In this document: piece after piece, positions 45,973 through 54,419 of the stretch
Layout: every line of letters starts with the position of its first letter
How positions within the stretch are numbered: position 1 is the first letter of the stretch
Assembly: GCF_029953265.1 (NCBI RefSeq)
Contig: NZ_JASBAO010000001.1
Span: 62,001-126,000 of the forward strand
Source: Commensalibacter oyaizuii
GTDB lineage: Bacteria; Pseudomonadota; Alphaproteobacteria; Acetobacterales; Acetobacteraceae
DNA: 64,000 bases
Direction of reading: 5' to 3'
Notes under the pieces: model-generated
What the model was told of the DNA's origin: nothing
What the model saw: the letters and a program-made list of their open reading frames with translations, nothing else
Databases searched by the model: none
Program-made: the position numbers and the translations under genes

Positions 45973-47712
45973 CTAATTTTCCATCTTTGAAGCCCAGTTT
46001 TTTAATTTACTGGTTTTACCTATCCCAGGATTAAACACATTACAGGGATCTAGTTCTTGATAAAAATTTTTAAGCGGTTCTTTGGCAGGATATAAATGAC
46101 CGACGTTGTGTTCTGCGGGATATTGAGCCCCCCTCTGGTCAAGGAGTTTTAGCATATCTTCTTCCAACGTATAAATATCGTTCCCTTTGCAAATGATATA
46201 ATCTTGATGGAAAACATGACAAAAGAAATGACCATAGTAAAGTTTGTGCATACATTTGCTGTTAATTTCGGGGGGAAGGGTTTCCACCCATTGTTTATCA
46301 TTACGTCGTAGGGCAATATCTAAGGCAAGGATGTCTTCGACCGTTTTAGTGTGAACAGCCCTATATCGAACAGCAGCCCCAGCAACAGCAAATCGATGTA
46401 AGAAAGCTTTACGTCCCTCCTGTGGTGTGCATTCGAAGTAAGAACCATCTCTGCTATCAGTAAAAAACTGTTTCAGATACGACTTTACAAATTCAAGTTC
46501 GTTTTTGCCTATTTTTAATAAGAGATGATGTTCATAGCGCTGTGCATAATCATTCATTCGCTTTGGCAAATGTTGAGGGAAAAACTTACTGACAAATTGC
46601 ATCACGCGATCACTAAGATTTTTTGGGAATACGTCAAATTTCTTAGTAAAATAATCAAAACGATTTTTTAATGCGAACAATGTTGGGATATAGTTTGTAC
46701 CAAAACTATTAATAAACAAGAAAGTATCTTTACCGTAAATCGCTGCGATATTATATGCATCTTTGTGAATATACTCTCCAGAAATTGGGACGATGTGTTG
46801 GGATAAAAGATCATGGCGGATTTGGCTAAGTTTATCAGGATTATTGGTTCCAATGTAAAAAACTTGTGTTTCATCTTCTTGGGGAAATGTGTCAAGTCTT
46901 ACTGCAAAGACTGCTAATTTTCCAGCACATCCAGATGCTTCGTGCAGATGATGTGGATCAGCATTATATCGTGCTGGTGTTGGTGCATCAACTTGACAAA
47001 CATGATCTTTATAACGATGATCCGAGCAATTTTTATCGGTAGAATAGACCTGAGTTAAATCAAAGTTCCCTTGATCAAGATTATTTAAAATCTCTTCTGG
47101 AGTAGATCCCAATTCAATGCCCAAATGATTGACCAATTCCAATTGCCCTTCTTTGGTATATTGGGCATATAAAGCCATTTCCGTATAAGCAGGTCCACGT
47201 TGAACAAGCGCACCACCAGAGTTATTACAAATTCCGCCAAGAACGGATGCCCCAATACAAGAAGATCCAATAACAGAATGAGGATCCCTGTGATAGGGTT
47301 TTAATTTTTTTTCTAATTCGTTTAGTGTGGAGCCTGGAAAGCAAAGCACTTGTTCAGCGTTATTTAACAAATATAATTGTTTTATTTTCATTGTGTTGAT
47401 GATGACAATATCCCTGTCATAATCATTGCCATCGGGGGTTGAACCACCCGTTAATCCCGTGTTGGCCGCCTGCATGATAATAATGATATCGTTTTGAACA
47501 CAGGCTTGCAGAACTTGCCATAATTCCAAAAGATGGTGTGGTTGTACTACTGCAATTGCTTTACCAGAACCATATCTAAAACCATGGCAAAAAAAACCCA
47601 TTTTATTAGGGTCAAGAATGACGTTTTTTTTACCTACTATTTTTGCTATGTGGACTAGCAGTTTTTTATGATCAGAGGATAAAGAAAGAGCAGATTTATT
47701 TTTAAAAAACAT
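45973..47712 (-). CDS. dld: Quinone-dependent D-lactate dehydrogenase
   Basis: The 579-residue flavoprotein has an N-terminal FAD-binding PCMH-like domain with MQAANTGLTGGSTPDGNDYDRDIVIINT and VIGSSCIGASVLGGICNNSGGALVQRG. A C-terminal membrane-binding/substrate domain contains RAVHTKTVEDILALDIALRRND and AEHNVGHLYPA. It matches the Dld family in length and order. The enzyme is peripheral to the inner membrane and oxidises D-lactate to pyruvate, passing electrons to quinone. A GGAGGA-like element is not obvious before the ATG at 47712. It may be cotranscribed with the TPR/GT9 gene. Confidence 0.95.
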   Translation of the reverse strand: MFFKNKSALSLSSDHKKLLVHIAKIVGKKNVILDPNKMGFFCHGFRYGSGKAIAVVQPHHLLELWQVLQACVQNDIIIIMQAANTGLTGGSTPDGNDYDRDIVIINTMKIKQLYLLNNAEQVLCFPGSTLNELEKKLKPYHRDPHSVIGSSCIGASVLGGICNNSGGALVQRGPAYTEMALYAQYTKEGQLELVNHLGIELGSTPEEILNNLDQGNFDLTQVYSTDKNCSDHRYKDHVCQVDAPTPARYNADPHHLHEASGCAGKLAVFAVRLDTFPQEDETQVFYIGTNNPDKLSQIRHDLLSQHIVPISGEYIHKDAYNIAAIYGKDTFLFINSFGTNYIPTLFALKNRFDYFTKKFDVFPKNLSDRVMQFVSKFFPQHLPKRMNDYAQRYEHHLLLKIGKNELEFVKSYLKQFFTDSRDGSYFECTPQEGRKAFLHRFAVAGAAVRYRAVHTKTVEDILALDIALRRNDKQWVETLPPEINSKCMHKLYYGHFFCHVFHQDYIICKGNDIYTLEEDMLKLLDQRGAQYPAEHNVGHLYPAKEPLKNFYQELDPCNVFNPGIGKTSKLKNWASKMEN

Positions 47713-47859
47713 GGAGGAAATTTCTTTTATAATACAGAATTATATCATAATTTAATGTATTATCTATAATTTGTAAAACTCCAAGTCCAAATTATGACAG
47801 TAATTAACCAGTGATATTGTGTAAGTTTCGCCTGTATCTGTATTTAACAGTGAATCAAA

Positions 47860-47881
47860 AAAGGGAGGTAACCCTCCCTTT
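47860..47881 (-). terminator. Terminator of carD
   Basis: AAAGGGAGG (47860-47868) pairs with CCTCCCTTT (47873-47881) around TAAC. On the minus strand the stem is followed by six T residues, 25 bases after the carD stop codon. Confidence 0.9.
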
Positions 47882-47905
47882 GATGAATACAAGATTCTTA
47901 AAAGA

Positions 47906-48493
47906 TTAAACAGATTTCATAGCTTCGGTTAGTTCGCCAAGAACCGTTGCAGAATCTTTTGATTCCATAACGGCAACCTCTGCAACATAGCGTTCTTGTG
48001 CCGCTTCAAAAAGTTTTCTTTCGCTAAAGCTGCCGTCTAAGCTATCGACATTACGACGCAGATCACGCAAGACTTCAGCAATTTGAATTAAGTCACCAGA
48101 GTTGATTTTTTCCTGATAGATGACTGCCCGTCTAGCCCACATGCCTTTGTTATTTTGAGGTTTACCCTTAATAACGGCCATTGCTTTGCTAACAATTTCG
48201 CGGGACGCGATTTTACGTAACCCTGCTTTTTTGGCTTTTGCCAAAGGGATACGTAATGTCATCTGATTATCGGGGAAGGAAATCTGAACCATTTCAAGTT
48301 TTGTTCCAGCAATTTCCTCGACACCAATACGATCAACGCGCCCAACACCATGGGCTGCGTACACGATGGCATCACCTTCCTGGAATGGAAAAGAATCTTT
48401 ATTACTTACTTGTTGAGCAGCGGTTTTGGCAACAGCAGCGCGTGCCATTTCATCTGTTACACCGCCTTTAGGGGGAGATCGGAATATGTTCAT
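47906..48493 (-). CDS. carD: CarD family transcription regulator
   Basis: The 195-residue protein has the CarD/CdnL N-terminal RNA polymerase-interacting domain (about 38-100, GDAIVYAAHGVGRVDRIGVEEIAGTKLEM). An alpha-helical C-terminal domain follows, with the DNA-contacting MWARRA segment (about 120-125). Such proteins bind the RNA polymerase beta subunit and stabilise the open promoter complex, affecting rRNA and general promoters. A 37-residue alanine-rich extension precedes the domain. The gene is monocistronic, with a strong terminator. Confidence 0.95.
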   Translation of the reverse strand: MNIFRSPPKGGVTDEMARAAVAKTAAQQVSNKDSFPFQEGDAIVYAAHGVGRVDRIGVEEIAGTKLEMVQISFPDNQMTLRIPLAKAKKAGLRKIASREIVSKAMAVIKGKPQNNKGMWARRAVIYQEKINSGDLIQIAEVLRDLRRNVDSLDGSFSERKLFEAAQERYVAEVAVMESKDSATVLGELTEAMKSV

Positions 48494-48574
48494 TTAAATT
48501 ACGCTATCATATTTTAGACAAATTGTCACCATTATTATTTAATAGAATATCATTTTGGGAGATGAAAAAGTAAT

Positions 48575-49456
48575 TTACCATTGAATCCCATTTACCGGAG
48601 TAATTGGTGCTCCCGTTGGATCCCCGATCTGTTCAAGCAAATCTATTTCAAGGCTGCGCGTCATGGTTAACATTGGCAAAGAGTGTGGGGTTTCGTCAAA
48701 CGGGTTTTGAAGGTCACTGCCAATTGTATCTAAGGCAATAAATAAAAACCCAACCAATGCTGATCCCAGGGGTGTCATCCAACCTAATGTTTGTACCATT
48801 GAAAATGGCAAAATAACGCATACAATTTCAGTTAAAAATCGAGGTAAAATAGAGAACTGTATTGATAAAGGAGTATTTTTAATACGTTCCAAGGCGCCCT
48901 GGGCGTTGGCAATATCAGATAAAATACGATCTATCTGTGAATGAATAGCCCCATCAATTTGTTTTTTTTGAACTTCTTGGGAAACCATCAACCCAATTTG
49001 AAACAAAACGCCGTTAGGCTGGTTACGCAATCCTTTGATATATTGCTGAATATGTAAAGGAAGCACACGTTTAACGTTGCTGTTTCTTAATGCATCTTTG
49101 CCACGTAAATGATATGATAATACGTAAGCATATCCAGCAATAGCACGGGTTACGTCTGGTGATGCTTTTAAGATAGTCATACATTGTCTGGAAAAAGAAC
49201 GACAATTATTGGTAATTAATCCCCAGTGGGAGCGTGCCTCCCACCATCGATTATACGCAGTATTATTACGAAAATTCATAAACAAAACAAGTACAGAACC
49301 GATTAAGGCTGTGGGAAGAGCGGACTGATCAAACCATGTTTGATGAAAAGTTTTATAACAAACAACAACCAACATGTCCCATATAAATAAGATAAGAAGA
49401 GGTTTGATGCTGTCTTGGATAATAAAACGAAGACCTCGTCTGGCATTTACAATCAT
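48575..49456 (-). CDS. Bestrophin family (UPF0187) chloride-channel-like protein
   Basis: The 293-residue protein has the bestrophin/YneE pattern: an N-terminal membrane helix, FRNNTAYNRWWEARSHWG (about 62-79) and a C-terminal PFSMVQTLGWMTPLGSALVGFLF with DLQNPFDE. Prokaryotic bestrophins form pentameric ion channels, some cation-selective; the ion for this copy is unknown. It starts with ATG at 49456 and lies between carD and rlmN without overlaps. Confidence 0.93.
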   Translation of the reverse strand: MIVNARRGLRFIIQDSIKPLLILFIWDMLVVVCYKTFHQTWFDQSALPTALIGSVLVLFMNFRNNTAYNRWWEARSHWGLITNNCRSFSRQCMTILKASPDVTRAIAGYAYVLSYHLRGKDALRNSNVKRVLPLHIQQYIKGLRNQPNGVLFQIGLMVSQEVQKKQIDGAIHSQIDRILSDIANAQGALERIKNTPLSIQFSILPRFLTEIVCVILPFSMVQTLGWMTPLGSALVGFLFIALDTIGSDLQNPFDETPHSLPMLTMTRSLEIDLLEQIGDPTGAPITPVNGIQW

Positions 49457-49609
49457 TTATTAATGTCTCTTAGGCTCGTGGTTATAGTGATGTTAATTCT
49501 ATTAGTGCGGTAAAGTTTAAATAGTATACTCTTTTTAAGGTAATAAACATTACGTATAAAACTCAATATGTATTTTTAAAAATTACAATATTCACAATGT
49601 TTACATAGA

Positions 49610-50812
49610 TTATTCTGAACGTTCAGTGACCCGTCGTCTTTGGCTTTCAGTACGTAATTGGCCACAAGCGGCTAAAATATCGCGACCTCTAGGGGTACGG
49701 ATGGGTGATGAATAACCTGCTTGCATGATGATATCGGCAAATTTTTGTACTTGTTCACTTTTTGATGGCTTATATTCGCTGCCTGGCCAGGGGTTGAAAG
49801 GGATTAAATTAACTTTTGCGTGGATTCCTTTTAATAGTCTTACTAATTCGCGTGCTTCTGCTTCGCTGTCATTAATATTTCGTAACATGATATATTCAAA
49901 GGTAATTCTGCGTGAATTGCTGGCTGCTGGGTAACGACGACAAGCGTCTAACACGTCTTTAATGGGATATTTCCGATTTAAAGGAACAATTTCATTGCGC
50001 AGATCATCATTAACAGCATGTAAGGAAATGGCAAGATTAATAGCTAAATCCCGACCGCATTGATCCATCATTGGCACAACTCCCGAGGTCGATAGAGTAA
50101 TTCTGCGTCTTGAAATACCAATTCCTTCATCATCCATTACAATACGCATAGCCTTGGCGATATTTTCATAATTATATAATGGTTCACCCATACCCATTAA
50201 TACAATAGTAGAAAGTAAGCGCGACTTGCCAGCGGTAGGTGTTGGCCATTCGCCATAGCTATCGCGTGCTGCCATGAATTGTCCAACAATTTCAGCAGCA
50301 CCAAGATTGCGTACCAGATTTTGTGTTCCCGTATGACAAAAACGGCAAGAAAGGGTACATCCAACTTGTGATGATATACAAACCGCCCCTCTATCCTCTC
50401 GACGATCAGGAATATACACTGTTTCTGCCTCTTGACCATCTCGGAATCGAAATAGGAATTTGCGAGTTTCATCTTTAGAGGTTTGTTGGGTTACCACTTC
50501 TGGACGGCTAACCACACAGTGTTCAATCAGTTTAGCCCGTAACGGTTTGCCAATAGAGGTCATTTCAGTGAAATCTGTGACCCCTTTATGATAAATCCAG
50601 TGCCATAATTGTTTTGTGCGAAAGGGTTGTTCCCCCATATCTACCAGTAATTGTTCTAATTCTGCACGGGATAAGCCAACCAACTCTTTTCTGCCATCAG
50701 GCAAAGTGTTAGATGGGGGTGAAAACTGTGCAGATTTTGCCAATATTCTAGCTTTTTCCTCTTCGGTTAATGAGGGAGTAGCAGGGGATGAAACAGGTGT
50801 AAAAGCTGTCAT
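49610..50812 (-). CDS. rlmN: Dual-specificity RNA methyltransferase RlmN
   Basis: From the ATG at 50812 the protein is 400 residues. It has the radical-SAM cluster motif C-x3-C-x2-C in GCTLSCRFCHTGTQ, SAM-binding GMGEPLYNYEN, and the C-terminal catalytic cysteine in ILAACGQL. RlmN methylates C2 of A2503 in 23S rRNA and A37 of some tRNAs. The N-terminus has a ~35-residue proline/serine-rich extension before the usual start (LVGLSRAELEQLL). An ATG four codons upstream (50824) is possible. Confidence 0.97.
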   Translation of the reverse strand: MTAFTPVSSPATPSLTEEEKARILAKSAQFSPPSNTLPDGRKELVGLSRAELEQLLVDMGEQPFRTKQLWHWIYHKGVTDFTEMTSIGKPLRAKLIEHCVVSRPEVVTQQTSKDETRKFLFRFRDGQEAETVYIPDRREDRGAVCISSQVGCTLSCRFCHTGTQNLVRNLGAAEIVGQFMAARDSYGEWPTPTAGKSRLLSTIVLMGMGEPLYNYENIAKAMRIVMDDEGIGISRRRITLSTSGVVPMMDQCGRDLAINLAISLHAVNDDLRNEIVPLNRKYPIKDVLDACRRYPAASNSRRITFEYIMLRNINDSEAEARELVRLLKGIHAKVNLIPFNPWPGSEYKPSKSEQVQKFADIIMQAGYSSPIRTPRGRDILAACGQLRTESQRRRVTERSE

Positions 50813-50856
50813 ATAACAGAACAATCCAAAGTAAAAAAAAGAAGAAGAAAATTAAT

Positions 50857-52092
50857 TTAAGAACGAAGATAAGAACCGTTAATATCGATGTATCCCTTGG
50901 TAAGGTTACAACTCCACACAGTTGCAGATCCTTGCCCAAGATTAAGATTTACTTTGATTTTAATGGTTTCAGCTTTCATATGTTGGTTAACTTTATTACG
51001 GTCATAATCTGTTAAAACACCCCCTTCATGAGCAACCCAAATGTCCCCGATCGCTACGGACAAAGTATCTCTGTTTGCGGGTTCCCCAGCTTTACCCACA
51101 GCCATAACAACACGCCCCCAATTCGCATCTTCGCCTGTAATCGCTGTTTTTACTAGTGGAGAATTTCCAATAGCCATACCAATTTTGAATGCAGAATCAT
51201 CATTAACTGCGCCCTTGACTGTGATTTCAATAAGTTTACTTACCCCTTCGCCATCTTTGATGACCAGCAAGGCTAGTTCTTTTAATGTTGTTTCAAAGGC
51301 TTGTGCAAAATCCTGTAAAAGCGGATCATTAATGTCTGTGATTTCTGTATTATTTGCAACACCTGTGGCAAAAACCAGTAGCGTATCAGAAGTCGAAGTA
51401 TCTGAGTCGACCGTGATTGCATTAAACGTTGTTTTAACCTTCTCAGATAAAAGAGCTTGCAAAAGAGACGCTGGTAGTTTTGCATCTGTCGTTACAAAGG
51501 CCAACATGGTTGCCATATCTGGGGCGATCATGCCACTGCCCTTTGCTATCCCTTGGATTGTGACCGTTTCATTGCCAATTTTAGTGGTAATGGAATAGCC
51601 TTTGGCAAATGTATCCGTGGTTAGAATAGCTTGGGCGGATTCTTTCCACTGATTTTCGTCAAGCTGCTGGTAAAGTGTCGGCATGGCATCAATAATTTTT
51701 TGATAAGGTAATTGTTCACCAATAACGCCTGTAGATGCCACATAGATTTCCTCGCTTGAACAACCAATAGCCTTTGCTGCAGCTTGGGCAGAATATTTCA
51801 CAGCATCAAATCCAGCTTTGCCGGTAAAAACGTTGGCGATGCCTGCGTTTATTAACACGCCTCGGGCTTTGCCATGTTTTAAGATGTTACGGCACCAATC
51901 AATGGGCGCACCTGGACATTTATTTTTGGTAAACACACCCGCCACCGTAGTAGAAGGGGCAAATTCCATAAGGGTTAAATCCAAGCGTCCTGAATATCGT
52001 AACCCTGCTTCGATCGAGGCCAAACGCACACCACGAACAGGCGGGAGTGTGGGAAGATCTGTTGCAAGAGGGGAAACAGGATATTTACTCAT
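50857..52092 (-). CDS. argJ: Bifunctional ornithine acetyltransferase / N-acetylglutamate synthase ArgJ
   Basis: Counting from the ATG at 52092 the protein is 411 residues. The self-cleavage and nucleophile site is present as KGSGMIAPDMATMLAF with T195, and the oxyanion region as STGVIGEQLP. ArgJ transfers the acetyl group of N-acetylornithine to glutamate in the cyclic arginine pathway and may also make N-acetylglutamate from acetyl-CoA. A frame opening at 52167 adds 25 residues that look non-coding. No other arg gene is adjacent. It lies 33 bases upstream of rlmN on the same strand. Confidence 0.96.
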   Translation of the reverse strand: MSKYPVSPLATDLPTLPPVRGVRLASIEAGLRYSGRLDLTLMEFAPSTTVAGVFTKNKCPGAPIDWCRNILKHGKARGVLINAGIANVFTGKAGFDAVKYSAQAAAKAIGCSSEEIYVASTGVIGEQLPYQKIIDAMPTLYQQLDENQWKESAQAILTTDTFAKGYSITTKIGNETVTIQGIAKGSGMIAPDMATMLAFVTTDAKLPASLLQALLSEKVKTTFNAITVDSDTSTSDTLLVFATGVANNTEITDINDPLLQDFAQAFETTLKELALLVIKDGEGVSKLIEITVKGAVNDDSAFKIGMAIGNSPLVKTAITGEDANWGRVVMAVGKAGEPANRDTLSVAIGDIWVAHEGGVLTDYDRNKVNQHMKAETIKIKVNLNLGQGSATVWSCNLTKGYIDINGSYLRS

Positions 52093-52231
52093 AATTTTAA
52101 TCATCCTATGGAATAATAGAGAATCACTATGTTCTGTATAATGAAAAAAGATACTATCTTGAAACAAAAAACCTAAAAATCACAATGTTAATTACATAGA
52201 TATAATAGATATATTCCCGTATATGAAGGGG

Positions 52232-53161
52232 CTAATATTCGATAACATGAACTTTTTTCAAGCTTTCTTCGTATAAGCGGGTAACATTTTCTTTTGTGAT
52301 TTGGTTTTTAATATTATCTTTTACTGCATCTAGAGTAGGAACAGGACGAACACGTTCGCCAACCTTTTCGATAATGCTCCACCCCACCTCTGAATGGAGA
52401 GGAGTGGTCGTATATGTGCCATTTTTTAATGAGGAGATGGTATTATTCCAATCGGTGGGCAGTTCTTCTTTGCTTAACCATCCGATATCACCTTGTTTGC
52501 TATCTCGATTATAAAGATCAATCGAGTATATTTTAACCATATCACTGAACTGTTTTCCTCGTTGCAGTTCATTAATCACAATTTTTGCTATTTCTGGAGT
52601 TTGGACAATAATTTGTCGCAAGTGGACTTCTTTAATTTTAGGGGGATTTAAGTAGTGAGCATTATAATAGGTTTGGATAGCGTCAGGGGTAAGAAAAGGC
52701 TTAAGTTTGTCTATAAAATAGATTTTTAAAATTGTGTTTTTTTCTGCTTTTTCTTTTGCAATTTTAACAGCTCGCTGAACTTCGGGATCGTGAATGATTG
52801 GGTCCTGTTGGATGGTTTTGAATATCGCCCGATCAACAATAAGCTGTTTTACTAATTGAGGGTATAATATATCTTTGGGAAGTTCTTGTATTTCTTTGGG
52901 TAAAGCCGTTGCAATTTTTTGTATATCTTTTGTTTTAATTGGCACATTATCGACGGTTGCCAAGATTTGATCAGGATCGTTAGTTATATGAATGGTTGTT
53001 TTAGGTGGTGTTAACGATGTGGGGTTGGAATGAAAGGTCGGCGATAATGATTTACTGGGCAAGGCAAGCGGAGTTGCCGCCATACCTTGCTGTAAGCAAA
53101 TGATTATAACACTTATTGCCATTAAGCATGATAAAACATAAGACAATCGAAATATAATCAT
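52232..53161 (-). CDS. Parvulin-type peptidylprolyl isomerase, second tandem copy
   Basis: The 309-residue protein has an N-terminal signal/anchor (about 5-28, ending GMA-AT), a SurA-N-like helical region (about 60-175) and a PpiC parvulin domain (about 185-275; KEVHLRQIIVQTPE, QGDIGWLSKEELP, EVGWSIIEKVGE). Such periplasmic chaperone-isomerases help outer-membrane proteins fold. It starts 11 bases after the preceding parvulin gene and shares its layout, so the pair is a tandem duplication. Usual parvulin positions are altered (SEVGWSII where the upstream copy has SPFGYHVI), so isomerase activity may be reduced. Confidence 0.9.
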   Translation of the reverse strand: MIIFRLSYVLSCLMAISVIIICLQQGMAATPLALPSKSLSPTFHSNPTSLTPPKTTIHITNDPDQILATVDNVPIKTKDIQKIATALPKEIQELPKDILYPQLVKQLIVDRAIFKTIQQDPIIHDPEVQRAVKIAKEKAEKNTILKIYFIDKLKPFLTPDAIQTYYNAHYLNPPKIKEVHLRQIIVQTPEIAKIVINELQRGKQFSDMVKIYSIDLYNRDSKQGDIGWLSKEELPTDWNNTISSLKNGTYTTTPLHSEVGWSIIEKVGERVRPVPTLDAVKDNIKNQITKENVTRLYEESLKKVHVIEY

Positions 53162-53172
53162 TTTAAATGTTA

Positions 53173-54123
53173 TTATTTAGCAGGTGCAACGGGCCCTGTT
53201 GGGGGTTGAACAGTAAATGATTTAATTACATCTTCATTTTTGCTGATTTTGCTTTGCTTAACCGCACTATCAATAATTTCTTTGACCGCTTGTTGGGTTA
53301 ACTTTTGACGTATTTCTGGTTTTACTTGTTCTAATGTTGGAACAGGGGCATCTTTGTATCCCAAAACTTGGATTACATGATAACCAAATGGGCTTTTGAC
53401 AGGGGTGGTGCTGGTTGTATTTGCTTTCATTGCAAAAGCAGCCTTTGAGAAATCTGGAACCAACTCATCTGCCTTAACCCATCCTAAATCCCCGCCATTT
53501 TGTCCTGCGGTTGCTTTATCGATAGAATATTGTTTTGCTAAATCAGCGAATTTTTTACCTGCTTTTAATTCTTTAATGATCTTTTCAGCCTCAGCTTGTT
53601 TTTTCACCAAAATATGACGGATATGTGCTGTTTTAACAGGGGGTTTATTAGCATAATTTTCGTCATAATATTTTTTGATGGCTTCATCGCTTAATTTAGG
53701 CTCGATCTGACCTTTTAGGTAAGCGTCCTGAATAATCATTTTTTTTGCCAAAGCCAACTGTTTTTGGACTTCTGGTGTGTTTTCTAAATTAGCTTTGTCA
53801 GCCAGTTGTTGAACAGCTTTTTGATTTACCATTTGATTTAACATCATTGGTAATAAAACGCCTGTGGGGATTTGACGAAGTTGCCCAGGTAAAGTTTCAC
53901 GTGCGTCTAAAATGTCACCAACTGTAATATTATCACCATTAACAGTCGCTAATACTGTATTTTTATCTGCTTTTTCGATAGGAGTAGCAGAAGAGGCGGG
54001 TGCTGCTTTGGCTTGCGCTGCTGGTTTTGCTGCTGGTTCAGCTGCCATTAAGGCTGTGCTAAATAAACTTGTAGAAAGAAAAAGGGTTGCTGCAAAACGA
54101 AATGTCTTATTATAAATGGACAT
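53173..54123 (-). CDS. Parvulin-type peptidylprolyl isomerase, first tandem copy
   Basis: The 316-residue protein has a clear signal peptide (about 1-27), an alanine/lysine/proline linker (28-55), a helical SurA-N-like region and a PpiC domain (about 165-257). That domain contains HIRHILVK, NGGDLGWVKADELVP and SPFGYHVIQV, all canonical parvulin positions. It probably acts as a periplasmic foldase for exported proteins such as the porins and TamA of this region. The ATG at 54123 is 296 bases from secA, which is divergent, so promoters for both lie between. Confidence 0.94.
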   Translation of the reverse strand: MSIYNKTFRFAATLFLSTSLFSTALMAAEPAAKPAAQAKAAPASSATPIEKADKNTVLATVNGDNITVGDILDARETLPGQLRQIPTGVLLPMMLNQMVNQKAVQQLADKANLENTPEVQKQLALAKKMIIQDAYLKGQIEPKLSDEAIKKYYDENYANKPPVKTAHIRHILVKKQAEAEKIIKELKAGKKFADLAKQYSIDKATAGQNGGDLGWVKADELVPDFSKAAFAMKANTTSTTPVKSPFGYHVIQVLGYKDAPVPTLEQVKPEIRQKLTQQAVKEIIDSAVKQSKISKNEDVIKSFTVQPPTGPVAPAK

Positions 54124-54419
54124 ATAAATACCTTAAGAATTGATAAAATTTATTGTACTGAATATATAGTTGGGCAATATTTTAACATGGAAAATATAAA
54201 TTGTCTTTAAATAAGTCTGAATTATTTTGTAGATTGTTAGGGGATAAACTATTTTAGATTGTATATTTTAATGGGTTGATTATTATATATAGTCAGAATT
54301 CATTTATTTAATATTCGTGTTAACTTAGTTCTGTCTGAGTTTAATTAAGTTTAAAATTGATTACTAACGAACCTTGTGCTGACAGGCAGAGCTACGGGGT
54401 CGTTGTTTGGAAAGCATTG

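Noticed and set aside
54357-54419. Possible 21-codon leader peptide or SecM-like element before secA
   Set aside because: It is in frame with secA from a TTG and has no arrest-like motif or separate stop; best read as non-translated leader.
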